From Amphimedon queenslandica (Eukaryota > Porifera > Demospongiae > Haplosclerida > Niphatidae): a stretch of DNA of 22,752 bases. Position 1 is the stretch's first letter. The number at the start of each line of letters is the position of its first letter. This document shows, piece after piece, positions 1-10,096 of this stretch. The stretch covers positions 156,498 through 179,249 of the forward strand of contig NW_003546383.1 of assembly GCF_000090795.2 (NCBI RefSeq). Direction: 5' to 3'. The notes beneath the pieces are model-generated. The model was not told the origin of the DNA. It saw only the letters and a program-made list of their open reading frames with translations, and made no database searches. Position numbers and translations under genes: made by a program.

Positions 1-2
1 CT

Positions 3-1036
3 GCTGAACAAGGACATGAGCATTTTAAGAAATTTTTTTAAATGTTTGAAAATCAGTATGAAAAACCTGCTGTTACACCTAACATCCATTTGCACAGGCA
101 TAAAAAAATGTATATTTGATTATAGACCAGTTTATAGATTTTGGCTATTTGCATTTCAAAGGTTTAATGGGATTCTAGGTAGTTATCATACAAATCAAAA
201 GTCTGTTGAGATTCAGCTAATGCATAAATTTTTAGACAATATTTCAATAGCTACGCAAGCGGAAACCGATTGTTATTTAATTAATGAAGGAAATGACATA
301 TTGCCTCTTTTACAATGGACACCTTTCCGAGGAACAGCAGATGCTACAATTAATTTTACATTTCTTACTACTGAGGACATTGTTGCAATCTTATCTTTAC
401 CATCAACTCCAATTAAACCATCACATGAATTGTTACTGCAAAACTTGCCTATTCATCCCTGCCCGCATTTTCAAAGAAGTTTTGATGCCAATACTCTGCA
501 TTACTTGCATCAGTCTTATTCTATTTTTATACCCTGTTTTGATAGTGAAAGTGTTCTACCAGCTATGTTTGAAGAATTTCGTGCTCTTAAATTTTGGAGA
601 GACAGAGTGAATTCAAAGAAGCACCCTAGTTGTATAGTTTATGCCAAGTGGACAAAATATGGACGCATCATTGACAAAGAAAATGATGAGGTGGATGCTA
701 GAGCTGGTGTTGTAATTAATTTTTTTTCAACAAAGTATCATGACAAGTAGGCGTAAAGTTGTTGTAGTAATGGCATGTGTTGATTGGTTAAAGCTATATC
801 CTAATAGTCATTTACTTGGATTGCAAGTAGAGTTGTGGTGTCATCAACTATATGAACCATTTGGGCCAGCATTCTTTATTCCTGTTAATCGCATAAAATC
901 AATTCGCTACTCTTCAAAATTTCTTAATGATGGAGAGACGTCGCTTGCAACTAATCCTTTACACTGTAGGTTATTAATAAAGTTAGATGTGCATTACTTT
1001 TGTCACACTTCTCTCACAACTGATAACTCTATTTAG
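3..1036 (+). pseudogene. CACTA/EnSpm-like transposase, C-terminal part, frameshifted
   Basis: This is the C-terminal part of a cut-and-paste transposase of the plant-type Tnp2/CACTA kind found in many invertebrates. The element begins upstream of the window. Frame 3 first gives a segment containing KPAVTPNIHLHRH. The match then moves to frame 1 at an A7 run near 102-108 and continues with CIFDYRPVYRFWLFAFQRFN and GILGSYHTNQKSVEIQLM, the typical H-L-H and PVY-FW-FERFNG-LG core of this group. Near 720-745, by a T8 run, it moves to frame 2 and ends with VVVVMACVDWLKLYP and LWCHQLYEPFGPAFFIPV, the usual tail. A stop also lies in frame 3 near 40. So there are two frameshifts and at least one stop, and the gene is dead. 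No CACTA-type terminal repeat is visible in the AT-rich 1037-1205 that follows, so the 3' end is probably lost. The family call rests on remembered motif patterns. Confidence 0.62.
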
Positions 1037-1205
1037 TATGCTTTTGATATTGTATTATTTTAGTTTTCAGATGATACAACTGAAAGGTGCATGAAAGCAT
1101 TGATCACAAATGAATTTTATTTAAGTTTGTATTGAATATAGTTGAGCAATGAATTTAATATAAATCAAATATAATCATTATATGAGATCACAATGAATTA
1201 AGTGC

Positions 1206-2107
1206 TCAAACATGAAGATAATACATAATTTTGTCCAGTGCCCTCATCTTCTGTGTATTGGCCGACAATCTCAGCTTTTTGAGATTGTTAAATAATGCCA
1301 CATTGCTGTGGAGCAACTCTCGAAAATTTTTATTCACCGTCCTTGCTGGGATGAGTGGCAGGGCTGAGGAGATAGCCAATGGCTGCTTTACCAAAGGGGA
1401 TGTGATGGATGGCTCTGGCAGCTTTAGCCAGTCTGGCAATGACCATGGGATACTTCCACCTTCGGTGGCAGGAGTGGTCCCAGTTACTGCTGACCCAACG
1501 GGTGTGCTAATTAGTGGGGTCGACAAATCAATGCTCCCAAAATAAGGAGACATTTAATAATTGCTGGGTGTTTTGTACCAAGTGCATGCCACACCCCAAA
1601 TACAGTGGACGCTGAGGCCAAACCTGACCACTTTCCTTGTTGACAATTGTATGGTATCTCAAGATTCTGAGGCCACAGTGCTGCCATCTCAATGGCATGA
1701 GGAAAAAACTGATTTTACTGTTGTGTTCTGACTTGCCAGGCTACACCAATAGTGTGGACCTCCCAATGTCTCATTCCCTGCTCCTGTACTTCCTCCACTC
1801 GCCCCCTCATTGCTCACCTGATGTCATAGCTGGACCAGAAGAATTCCCCCGAGTCAGCTTTCACCAGTCTAGTGTGCAAACCCTCGGCAGCTGGAGCTAG
1901 GGTGGTGCTAGGAATTGGCAAAGTCGCCCCAGACGTGGTTGTGGGACTTCCCAAGCCCTCCCTCACAACACAAGAAATCATAGAGGCAATCAGCTCGATG
2001 GGCACTGCTGAGGGCCTGCTGGCACTTGAGGTTCCTGATGGCCCAGGGGGAGTCCCCCCACTGACCCGCTCCCAGACGAGTCTTGTGTCCCGAACAAGTC
2101 TAATCAT
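1206..2107 (-). pseudogene. DIRS-type retrotransposon ORF1 (gag-like) fragment
   Basis: Two minus-strand reading segments (2107-1814 and 1553-1206) are separated by a stretch with stops. The second contains SALPLIPARTVNK followed by FRELLHSNVALFNNLKKL. This resembles the pattern (PxIPAxxVxKI...F..M.ELL.DN..L...L) near the middle of the ORF1 protein of metazoan DIRS-like elements, with a few residues missing between the two blocks. The first segment is low-complexity, rich in Pro, Ser and Thr, as the N-terminal part of these proteins often is. The reading stops at 1206, against the relic of the CACTA-like element, so the rest of this copy (RT, RNase H, recombinase) is not here. The opposite strand is also open in places (1231-1545 and 1872-2351), but I see no known motif there. 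Orientation is supported by a leader-like motif just upstream on the minus strand. Confidence 0.45.
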
Positions 2108-2239
2108 TGCACCGGTCCCGTCTATCTACTCCATATCAGACATCCCGCGACTCAGAGACAACGAAAGAAAACCAGAAATAGGTCCAAACAAAATGTTGAA
2201 CTCCCAAGTTCGAAGCAGACTCTTCCACATGCTCTCTGA

Positions 2240-2300
2240 TCATTCAACTATTACACATGCGCAGACCTGGTGGGCGTTAACTTCATTTAAAACTCTAAAT
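2240..2300 (-). promoter_or_regulatory. DIRS leader-like motif (A-repeat/promoter region)
   Basis: Read on the minus strand, this stretch contains GTTAACGCCCACCAGG followed by TCTGCGCATGTGTAAT. The A2 segment of the plus-strand DIRS element at 11735-11770 has GTTAACTCCCACAGG followed by ACTGCGCATGCGTGATT, in the same order and spacing apart from a 2-bp gap. The match covers about 33 bases and then fades. The TGCGCATGCG core resembles an NRF-1-type promoter site. Its place upstream of the ORF1 fragment is where a 5' A1 repeat would sit. The match is too short to prove common descent. Confidence 0.35.
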
Positions 2301-2340
2301 GTCAATCAAATTGCGATGGGTGTGGTTTTCATTTTGGTTC

Positions 2341-2769
2341 TGTTCCAATGATTTTCAACTTTTTATAATGATGTTTTACTAAGTAAAATAGCATTAATAT
2401 TAACAAAATTTCAATACTACACCTTGATATGATTTTGTCTTAAAACATTGCAAGAAGTCTCATTATCTTGCATGTATGACAATAGTGACACATCTCCAAA
2501 TATATAGGTGTGTCCGGTAACTTAAAGAATTTCTAGTCATAGAACTACTAGACAAAACAGAAGTCTCTATATTGCTGCACCAGAAACAAGGCAACTATAG
2601 GCTACAGTATGGTAGCAACTCTTCTGTCTGCTGTTCAGCTGTTTTCCTGCACGAGTGTCCAAAAATAGGTGATGTCCAAATATTGGTGCATTACTCTGCA
2701 CACATAGAGGCAAATTACAAAGAATAATACAACATAGAACAAAAGGAAAGCACAACCAAACCAATGTGC
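2341..2769. other. AT-rich spacer, no gene seen
   Basis: This stretch of about 430 bp lies between the ORF1 fragment and the second DIRS-like element. It has short runs of open frame but no motif I recognise. It may include the lost 3' terminal repeat of the minus-strand element at 2770-5872, but I could not match it to the B1/A2/B2 repeats of the plus-strand element. Confidence 0.3.
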
Positions 2770-3655
2770 TCTATGGAGTCAGAATATACCAAGTGAAGGT
2801 AGTGCACTTCCATCGACCCAGAGTCTGACTAAAAAGGTCATCAATCCCACAGGCATCAGCTGTGGTGGCTGCAAAAATTTGGAAGCCATGACCATTAAAT
2901 AAACAAACACTGAACCCTGTCAAAGCAAAAGCATCATGCACAGTGCCAGCAAGCCTTCATGGTGAGATTGTACTCCAATTCTTAGACTGGACAAGGGGTG
3001 TGACTAAGAACCTCTAAAGGCAAGATAGGACAACAAAAACTTCAATGGACAACTAGGGCCATCCACTTGACCCAATTAAGTCTGAACCACCGCACCTAAC
3101 ACAACAGTCTTACTCTGACAAAGGAGTGAGAGAAAAGTGAAGATCAACAAACACATAACCAAATGATAGCATGGAATTTCTGCTTAAAGCCCCCGACAAG
3201 TGGTAAGTAAAGTCAAGCAAGAAAACCAAAGAAACCCACACAGCAGGTAGCTCAAAGGAGCACAGCATCAAATGAGATGGACTGACATGACCAAGCTTGA
3301 AACAATAGCCAGAGGATGTCGGGAGTAATAGTGAGTTGTTGGACACCGTGGATGCCTCAAAGCTCATAGTCTAACCGAGGTAAAAAATGACCCAGCAAGA
3401 TCTGGAAGACCCTGCGTAACCTGCGCAAACCTGATCTTACAGGGATAGCAAAAAATTGATCTGTATGACAAATGCCGACTTGCCAATTAGGATACAAAAA
3501 GGAGATATTTAGTAGCAGGAAAGGGGCAACAAACACCAAAACGAGAACAGAATGACAGATAACAACTACTAGTGGTTTGATAAGACCAAACAGTGCCCAG
3601 AAAAAGGGCTGTAAACAAGTAGCCTTAAACTGCATGATCCTATTTTGAAAGCCTC
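2770..3655 (-). pseudogene. Tyrosine recombinase of DIRS-like element, decayed
   Basis: This would be the integrase of the element, joining circular cDNA to the genome by a tyrosine-recombinase reaction. Pieced across frames, the minus strand reads LASRHLSYRSI and GLPDLAGSFF (N-terminal SAM-like region), then ITPDILWLLFQAW and FDAVLLWATCCVGFFGFL, the usual start of the catalytic domain. Near 2880-2780 come HGFQIFAATTADACGIDD and TLGRWKCTTFTWYI. The final Tyr is in the position of the catalytic nucleophile. The conserved HxxR, normally HSFR here, reads HGFQ, so the second catalytic Arg is lost. There are many stops and at least three frame changes. It cannot encode an active enzyme. Confidence 0.6.
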
Positions 3656-4300
3656 AATCCAGATGCTGCCACAGCAACAGGTCCAGCACCTCCAAGGACA
3701 CCACTGAAGGAGAACCCTCTGGAAAAAGGGAAAGAATCATTGGCATGATTAATATCATGAGATAGTGTATCCACTGCTACATTGGCCACTCCAGGTAAAT
3801 GGTGAGCAATTTAAGAGATTGGAGCCTAGCAGTCTAAAAATATAGGCAGCAGCAAGAGAACTGGGTCTCTGGCAGAGCATCTATGAATGACTGATACCGC
3901 AGCAGCATTATTGCAGTATAACAAAATAATACAGCGGTCCCATTAGCAGCCCCATGTTGCCGCTGCTAACAAAATTGGAGAAATCTCCTTGACAGCAATA
4001 CTCAAATCAGACCAAGAGTCCATCCAAGATACTTACAAAGACCTGCTAGTAGCTGAGACAGCATCACACCCAAGACTCCCAGACGCATCAGAGTGCACAT
4101 GTACCAGTGGACTCTTGCCAGCCAAAACAAAAGCAGCCCCATGCCAATTTTAAGACTGTAGAAAACAGTCCCACAAGGCAAGGTCCGCTTATACCACAGC
4201 ATCAAGATGACATAAATAATGCCATTCGCTATCGTTAGCCAAAGGTGATGCAAAAAGATCCGACCAGGCTGCACCACAACTCCGCATGGGGATTTAAGCT
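3655..4300 (-). pseudogene. RNase H domain of DIRS-like element, decayed
   Basis: This is the RNase H-like domain that follows RT in DIRS elements. The minus strand gives HVHSDASGSWGCDA near 4098-4057, where D of SDAS is the first catalytic acid, then LSIAVKEISPILLAAATWGC near 4010-3950, with the E of the second site. YCNNAAAVSVIHRCSARDP near 3925-3870 corresponds to the usual CDN-A motif with Asp replaced by Asn. HHLPGVANVAVDTLSHD near 3815-3755 corresponds to the conserved H-PG-N-AADALSR tail. At least three in-frame stops interrupt it. The order and spacing of the four motifs make the identity clear even though no open frame survives. Confidence 0.6.
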
Positions 4301-5165
4301 CAGAGCGGCAGCGAGAAACAATAGCCCAAACTCGCTTGACCTACTACTGAAGCAACTACAACTCCATTTTCTCTTGGTACCAAGAAAGGTCACTGTTGTA
4401 ATGGGACCTTCAAGCTTTGGGAGATAAAATGATACCAAGTCGGCCAACAGCTCAAGGCCCAATGCTAGCTTCCCCCAAACCAGGGACCCCAAAAAACAAA
4501 GTCATCTAAGTAGTGCATTAGATGATTGACCCAATGGTCATACAAAAACCAAGCCAAAGCATCTGCGGAAGTGGTAAAAATCTTGGGAGCTGAACAAAGC
4601 CCAAATGGAAGAGAGTAATCACAATGAACACCTATCCTCGAGATTGATAGGCAGGATACGATAAGTGTTCTACAGGTCCAGTTTGACCATATCAGTTAAA
4701 CAGCCTAAAATTAACATTAAGTCCACTGCGTCATCTACTGAAAAGCAAAGGTCGAAGGGACAGCATCATTCAGACTGCTCATTCAGAGAAAGGACAGGTC
4801 CACAATCATCCTCCAGACCAAACCATCATGACCGTTAGGGACCAAGCCAAGAAAGCTGGTATGCAAGCTAGCAGAGCAACACAAAGGGTCAGAATTCTAA
4901 CCAGCCACCTGCTTTGCCAAAATGTAACCCCAACAACTGAATGAATTTTTATACAGGAGTGGTGGTTCCAAGAGGAAGAACCAATGGCAAAATCACCCAA
5001 CAGACCAATCAGGAATCCAGCCCTGACTCTAGCAACAACAAAAGCAACCAGACGCTGGTCAGGATGTGATGACGGAAGAGAAGCTAAGTGAGACTTATTA
5101 ATAGGAGAAATTACAGGAAGAAAAGGGATAAGTGATGGGAGCGAGTGATAACATGCCTCCAATGA
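4300..5165 (-). pseudogene. Reverse transcriptase of DIRS-like element, decayed
   Basis: The minus strand near 5110-5000 reads SHPDQRLVAFVVARVRAGF, the segment that precedes RT in DIRS polyproteins. RMIVDLSF follows near 4795. The finger/palm region carrying the first catalytic Asp is mutated beyond certain recognition. LPFGLCSAPKIFTTSADALA near 4610-4550 is a nearly perfect motif B, and LMHYLDDF near 4520-4497 is motif C with the YLDD catalytic pair. LEGPITTVTFLG near 4420-4380 is the FLG motif E in another frame. Several stops and at least two frame shifts are present. Confidence 0.65.
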
Positions 5166-5529
5166 GAGACCCTCTAAGATAACTATACCGGCCTCCTACC
5201 AAACCCATCAAGGCCAAGGCACTAGCATGGAGACCCAAGCATATAAGGAAGACCTCATATGAAAAACAAACACAACAACAATAATAAAATGCAAGAATAA
5301 TGTTAACAAACCCACAAACTCACCCACATCCCTTCACACCAAGATGTGCGCTAAGACACCCACCAACATGTGTAGCCAACAATGAATAAATGAGAGAAAT
5401 GTGACTATGCAGGCAGTATATGACAATATGAGTCACAAGTCAATGCAATCAGGAGAAACATGAGAAGTCAATGGGCTGAATGCGGGCCTGAAGGAGAAGG
5501 TTAGCCTCTCTTAGATGTTCAAATCTGGA

Positions 5530-5872
5530 GTCTAGTGGAGTGTCCTTACAGTCTCTTGCCAGATGCAAGAAGTCCCCACAAGTAGCACAGGCATGCTTCT
5601 GCCAGCATTGATGTGGAGAGAAGGCACAATAACCTGCATTCCAAGTTCGACAAATAATTGAGTTTTTTGGGGTCTACTCTGCTGAGTGGTCTGAATGGCT
5701 TCCATGACACACATATGAGCCAAATAGTCACAGTTCTGACCAACCTGCAGAAGGTACCACCACTTACAAGCTGGCTCAGCACAGTAGATGCCATAAAGCT
5801 GGGGTGCAGTGTGCCCCATAACAAGGAAGGATCTAGAGCCACCTGCTGCCAAAACAAATGGTCATAGTCCAA
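5530..5872 (-). pseudogene. DIRS-like ORF1 (gag) C-terminus with knuckle-like Cys residues
   Basis: Two overlapping minus-strand frames are open here. One starts WQQVALDPSLLWGTLHPSFM, the aromatic-rich segment that comes before the zinc-knuckle-like end of DIRS ORF1 proteins. The other contains GQNCDYLAHMCVMEAIQTTQ. If the two are combined through a single frame change near 5740, they resemble the usual C-xx-C-(DH)-(C) pattern, although one Cys is not certain. This is inference from domain order, since the RT of the same element follows on the minus strand. No N-terminal ORF1 part is recognisable upstream. Confidence 0.4.
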
Positions 5873-6299
5873 GCAACCAAAGCCTCATGGCGAGTGCCTT
5901 CTTCACCGGAAGTCTAGCATAGACCAGGCAGCTTTAGTAAACTGATCCTAAACTAACACAGTAATTTAGGAAGTAAAAAATCTACGAGGGAGGAAGTTAC
6001 CTCCTGGAGGTCAGGACAAGACGATGGAAGCAGAACCATGGAAAATAGCCAGCTGCTAACCCAAAATTCAGGGGGAGAGCAAAATTATTGCCTAATAACT
6101 CCCACATGTGAACAAACTGGCCACTGCAATTCTCTAAACCACCCTTGCTATAACTGGCTCTATTGAAATAGAAAGAGTTGAGCCAGCTTGTTCGTGGTGT
6201 TTAAATACTATAAAAGGTGGGAGCGGGCAAGGTGGGATGTGGCACTGTAGTTACAGGAGCCAGCTGAGGTCACCTGCCAGCCATAAAAGCCATAGCTGT
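5873..6299. other. Spacer between DIRS-like element and hAT, no gene seen
   Basis: About 430 bp with no open frame of note. By position it should be the 5' region of the minus-strand DIRS-like element. The last eight bases, atagctgt at 6292-6299, are the expected left target-site duplication of the hAT element that follows, but the matching right copy was not found. Confidence 0.3.
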
Positions 6300-6535
6300 C
6301 AGGGATGGGGCAAAGTACTTTGGTATTTGGACTTAAGTGCACTTAAGTACACATCACCCAGTACTTGTACTTTTACTTAAATACTTTTTGGTATAATGGA
6401 CTTTTACTTAATTACTTTTTGTTATAATGCGAAGTATTTGTACTGGTACTTAGGATTCACACTACTGTACTTTAAAGTACTTATAGTACTTTTAAGTACT
6501 TTGAAGTACTTTGAAATAGTTATAAGTATATCTAG
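6300..6535 (+). repeat. hAT terminus and subterminal AAGTACTT repeats
   Basis: The terminal CAGGGATGGGGCAAAGTAC is followed by more than ten copies of short variants of AAGTACTT/AAGTACTTT in both orientations (for example near 6313, 6347, 6361, 6380, 6470, 6480 and 6505). In hAT elements such dense subterminal motifs bind the transposase. Two similar motifs (CGTACTTAG and CGTACTTAAAG) near 8702 and 8715 mark what remains of the other side. Confidence 0.6.
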
Positions 6536-6732
6536 AGCCTTTATCAACATTTTCTGATGTACATTGTATTCGTATTAATAGTTACAGGTGTAAATTTTAG
6601 AAGTATTGGGATGTAAGCTGTGGCATAGTATCACAAGTACAGTATTACATGTAAGCAAAGTATAAGTAGTATTAATTCAAGGCCATTTTTGAGTCACAGT
6701 AGCTGTATAGTTAGTTAAAGAAGATCAATAGC

Positions 6733-8672
6733 ATGGCAGAACCACCTAAGAATAAAAGGAACTCAGCTGTACTTAAGCATTATTAACAATCACAAGAAAG
6801 TTTGCCAGATAATGAATATGTTAATCTGAAATGTCTGCAAAAAGTAAATCACTGGCTCAACAAAAGCCACAACCAATTGGTGGAAACCATTTGGTAAGCT
6901 ACTTGTAATGTGTAGTATATTCAGAAACATTGATCAATTTGCTTTACTATAAAGACATGCACATTCTTCTGTACTTGAATGAGAAAGGCAACAAGTAGAA
7001 GGAGAAACTCAACAAACACTTACCCATCTAATAAAATTGAAAGCTAAGTATGACTACAAACACCCAAAGCAAATTGCTGGACTTGAGGCACTCATTGATT
7101 TCATTGCTGATGATCTAATACCATTATCTGTAGTTGAAAGTGTATGATTTAGAAAATTTGTTAGCATCTTAGACCAACAATACCAGCCACCTTCAAGGAA
7201 ACATGTCTCAACAGTACTACATACCAAAAAGTATGACAGCCTTAAAAAGATTTTACGAGACAGATAGGAGAAAGCATCCAGCGTTAATCTAACTATTGAT
7301 TTATGGTCTAGCAGGCATATGAAATCATATATTGGAATTACAGGTCACTATATTTCACAAGAATGGAGTTTGGAGTCTTTTGCTTTGGGTTGTAATTGTG
7401 TAATTGGGTGGCACACATCAGAAAATCTAATGCTATGGTATGATGAGATGGTTTCAGATTTTTGTGTTAATGAGAAGGTTGAACATGATATTACAAGACA
7501 GTGCTGCTAATATAAAAAAGCATTTACATCTTTTCCAGCATATGAAGTTGAATCTGGCTGTGCCAGCAATGAGGAGGAGGAAGAGTCAGGCAATGACACC
7601 GATTGTATAGATGAGCCTTTTTTATGAGAATCTTCTACTAGAGCGTCATTCTTGCTTTGCCCACTGCATTCAGCTGGTGGTGAAAGATGGTATGGCTAAA
7701 GCTGGTCAGCTTGGTAGTGTAACGAAAAAATGCTCAAAGCTTGTTTCATTTGTCAGAAAATTGACCATTGCAGCAGATGTACTAAAAGACAAAAAAGGCT
7801 TCAAGCTGATAATTTGACTGGATGGAACTTGCAAATAAAAATAAGATCCCTGCTTGCTATTGAAGAAAGGAAGTTATTGGAAATAGAAGATGCTCCAAAA
7901 CTTACAAGTCATGAACGACACATTTTGTATGACATTTTAGACATCTTCACACCATTTGAGGAAGCAACAGATTTTGTTCAAGTCGGTTTGGTTCCAACAG
8001 CTGGTTACGTTCTACCCTGCATTAGTGGGCGCAATCACCACATGCAAAATATTGTTTCTAAGTTCATTACCTCTTTTGTGAATGCTCGTAAGCAGTCCCT
8101 AAAAAAGAGATGGCCTTATTACGAAGAGACAAATAGTTACTGCAATTTTAGACCCCCTTTTTAAGCTTCATTGGTGAAATGATTTAGAGAAAGTGAATTT
8201 GATTGATTTGCTCAAACGTTGTTTGAAAAAGGTGGTTATGTCAATTAAGGGAAGAAGCAACTCAAAATTTTTGTGACAAACCTCCTCTAAAAAAGATTAA
8301 GGCTCGTTTTAGTTTTATGCCAGACTCTGTTTTTGATCCTTCATCATTTCAATGTAACAACCATTCTTCAGTAGCTACAGAAGTTGATGAAGACTTAAGA
8401 GATGAATGTGTAGTGGTGCATGCCAACGCCCTTACATTTTGGAAAGAAAATGAAAGAAAGTATCCTACATTGGCAAGGTTGGCATGACAAGTTCTTGGTG
8501 TTCCATCTTCTTTGTCTCCAGTAAAACATTTTTTCAGTCTGGCAGGGAAAGTTTTTACTCAAGACAGATGTCGATTAAATGAAGCTACATTTGAACAACT
8601 AACGTTTATTAGGTGTAATAACATAAAAAAACTAAGACAAATGTACTACTGTTATTATTATTTCATTCATTA
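6733..8672 (+). pseudogene. hAT-family transposase (ZBED type), decayed
   Basis: The likely start is the ATG at 6733 (MAEPPKNKRNS). A BED-finger-like segment with ITGSTKATTNWWKPFGK lies near 6850-6900. The RNase H-like core follows: VNLTIDLWSSRHMKSYIGIT near 7283-7340, where the D of IDLWSS is the first catalytic acid, then HYISQEWSLESFALGC. HSCFAHCIQLVVKDGMAKAG at about 7645-7705 and KCSKLVSFVRK are the conserved hAT middle block. ILDIFTPFEEATDFVQ lies near 7935-7980. The C-terminal dimerisation region reads ALTFWKENERKYPTLARLA, then PVKHFFSLAGKVFTQDRCRL and TFEQLTFIRCNN at about 8430-8625. There are several stops and at least four frame changes. Family is certain from motif order; function is lost. 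Confidence 0.75.
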
Positions 8673-8735
8673 AATTTAAATGTGTTAACTGTTAATAGGG
8701 ACGTACTTAGTCACGTACTTAAAGTCAGTCACTTG

Positions 8736-9580
8736 ACCAGGGGGCATTCAATTGCTCCTCAGTTCAAAACAAACCAGATATTGTCTCTGATTATATTCTG
8801 AAGGAATTCAGGACGAGGAGGCTGCGACTTGAATTTCCCAGGGAGCAAGTCCACATCAGTGCAATAGGTTTGATACGGAAGCCAATCCAGCCTGGGTGAT
8901 TCCGTCTGATTGTCGATCTATCAGCTCCCGAGGGAGGCAGCGTGAACAACGGGATTGACCCGGTCCTAGCCACCTTATCCTACTCCTTGGAGGACGAGGC
9001 CGTGGCCTTGGTCAATGGAGCAGGCCCTGATGCCCTAATGGCAAAGCTGGACATTGAGGCAGCCTTTTGACAGGTCCCAATACACCCAGCTGACCAATAC
9101 CTGCTGGACCTTCATTGGAGGGGTGCAACTTTTTGTGACTGGGCACTCTTTTTTGATCTTAGGTCCGCCCCCCTGCTGTTTACAGTAGTAGCCGATGGTC
9201 TGGCCTAGGCAATGCAGTGCCATGGAGTGTGGAATGTGATACACTACATTGATGACTTCTTTTGTTCTGACGCAAGGTCGGGGGAGTGCCAGCAGGCATT
9301 AGAGACAGCTGTGGCGCGGGCCCAGCGCCTTGGTCAGCCTGTGGCTCCCCATGGGCATTTTACCACCATTGCTTTTCTGGGAATTGTGATCGATTGACAT
9401 AGGAGGGAGCTCCTTTCCGAGAACAAGTACTCTTGCCTGAAAGACCTTCTCCAGTCATATGAGAAGGACCGAAAGTCAGCAACCAAAAGGCAGCTGAACT
9501 TGCTGGTGGGGTTGCTATACCACGTAGCAGTGGTAGTGAGGCCTGGGAGGCCTTTTACATGAGAGGACTCCAAACGGGCA
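8736..9580 (+). pseudogene. Reverse transcriptase domain of DIRS-like element
   Basis: Frame 2 is readable through a series of stops. QNKPDIVSDYILKEFRTRR leads into HISAIGLIRKP and FRLIVDLSAPEGGSVNNGID. LMAKLDIEAAF carries the first catalytic Asp. LFFDLRSAPLLFTVVADGLA is motif B, with G of the usual FGLRSAP changed to D. VIHYIDDFFCSD is motif C (YIDD), and TIAFLGIVID is motif E. ATKRQLNLLVGLLYHVAVVV is the connection to RNase H. In-frame stops lie at 8897 (TGA), 9068 (TGA), 9206 (TAG), 9395 (TGA) and near 9558 (TGA). Most sit where relatives have Arg or Trp, as expected from C-to-T decay of CGA or G-to-A decay of TGG. Otherwise the frame holds for about 800 bp, so inactivation is mainly by point mutation. 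Confidence 0.8.
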
Positions 9581-10072
9581 TGCCGCCAAAATCATTGGGT
9601 CCAGTTGAGTGCTTGTTGCAAAGCAGACTTTATGCTAGTGGCAAGAACTGCTACGCCTTTGGAATGGCTGCTTCCTTTACCCAGGCCGTCCTCAAGCTGC
9701 GGTGGTCTGGTCCAATGCCTCAGGTAACTAGGGTTGTGGGGCATTCTGTCTGCCAGCTGGCAAGTGGTTCCAGGTGCAGTGGCCAGCTCTGTGGCAGGCA
9801 GTGTCCATTGCAGTTACTCCCTGTAGTAGTCAGTATCACAACATGGGGACTAGAGTGGGCTGGTTACAAGGTGATCACCTTGGTCATCCACTAAGATAAT
9901 GAGGCAGTTGTCTCGTGCCTGTGGAAAGGGTTAGCAAAGGACCCATTGCTTAACCACTCAAGATTCTGGCTCTCATCCTAGCCCTCCAGGTGGTGGCAGA
10001 ACATGTAGCAGGCTGTTCAAATAGAGCAGCTGATGCTTTGTCGAGAGGTCAGAGCTCACTTTTCCTTTCTCA
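9575..10072 (+). pseudogene. RNase H domain of DIRS-like element
   Basis: Spread over two or three frames, the RNase H motifs appear in order. VWSNASG followed by GCGAFCLPAGKWFQVQWPA near 9705-9790 corresponds to the S-D-ASG block, with the catalytic Asp changed to Asn. LQLLPVVVSITTWGLEWAGY at about 9810-9870 is the block of the second site, with the usual KEL Glu not preserved. DNEAVVSCLWKG near 9896-9930 keeps the third-site Asp. AEHVAGCSNRAADALSRG near 9995-10050 is the conserved C-terminal motif. Stops and at least three frame changes mean that no active domain is encoded. Confidence 0.65.
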
Positions 10073-10096
10073 AATTCTGCATGCAAGCCCTGCCCA

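Larger units (their letters stand above)
2770..5872 (-). mobile_element. Decayed DIRS-like retrotransposon (minus strand)
   Basis: A tyrosine-recombinase retrotransposon is recognisable in the order gag tail (about 5872-5530), reverse transcriptase (about 5165-4300), RNase H (about 4300-3655) and tyrosine recombinase (about 3650-2770), all on the minus strand. Every domain is interrupted by stops and frame changes. This copy is much more diverged than the plus-strand DIRS-like element at 8736-12312 and clearly belongs to another lineage: its RT motif C is YLDD rather than YIDD, and its recombinase tail differs. No terminal repeats were found. The 5' part of its ORF1 and its leader would lie between 5872 and 6300, where the hAT element begins. 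Confidence 0.7.
6300..8735 (+). mobile_element. hAT transposon relic, right end missing
   Basis: The element begins with CAGGGATGGGGCAAAGTACT at 6300, a typical hAT-type terminus (CAGGG...). About 220 bp of subterminal repeats follow, then a decayed transposase gene. Near 8700-8730 two more GTACTTA-type subterminal motifs appear, but the inverted CCCTG end is absent and the sequence passes directly into DIRS reverse transcriptase. The right end was therefore lost in a deletion that also removed the 5' half of the DIRS-like element. The right limit is uncertain by about 15 bp. Confidence 0.7.

Noticed and set aside
1872..2351. Plus-strand open frame of 159 codons
   Set aside because: It lies opposite the DIRS ORF1-like fragment, has low-complexity composition and shows no motif I know. 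The minus strand carries the recognisable ORF1 block and leader motif.
8897..9397. TGA read as a sense codon (alternative genetic code)
   Set aside because: TAG also interrupts the frame, other elements in the window carry ordinary frameshifts and mixed stops, and decay by transitions explains the pattern.
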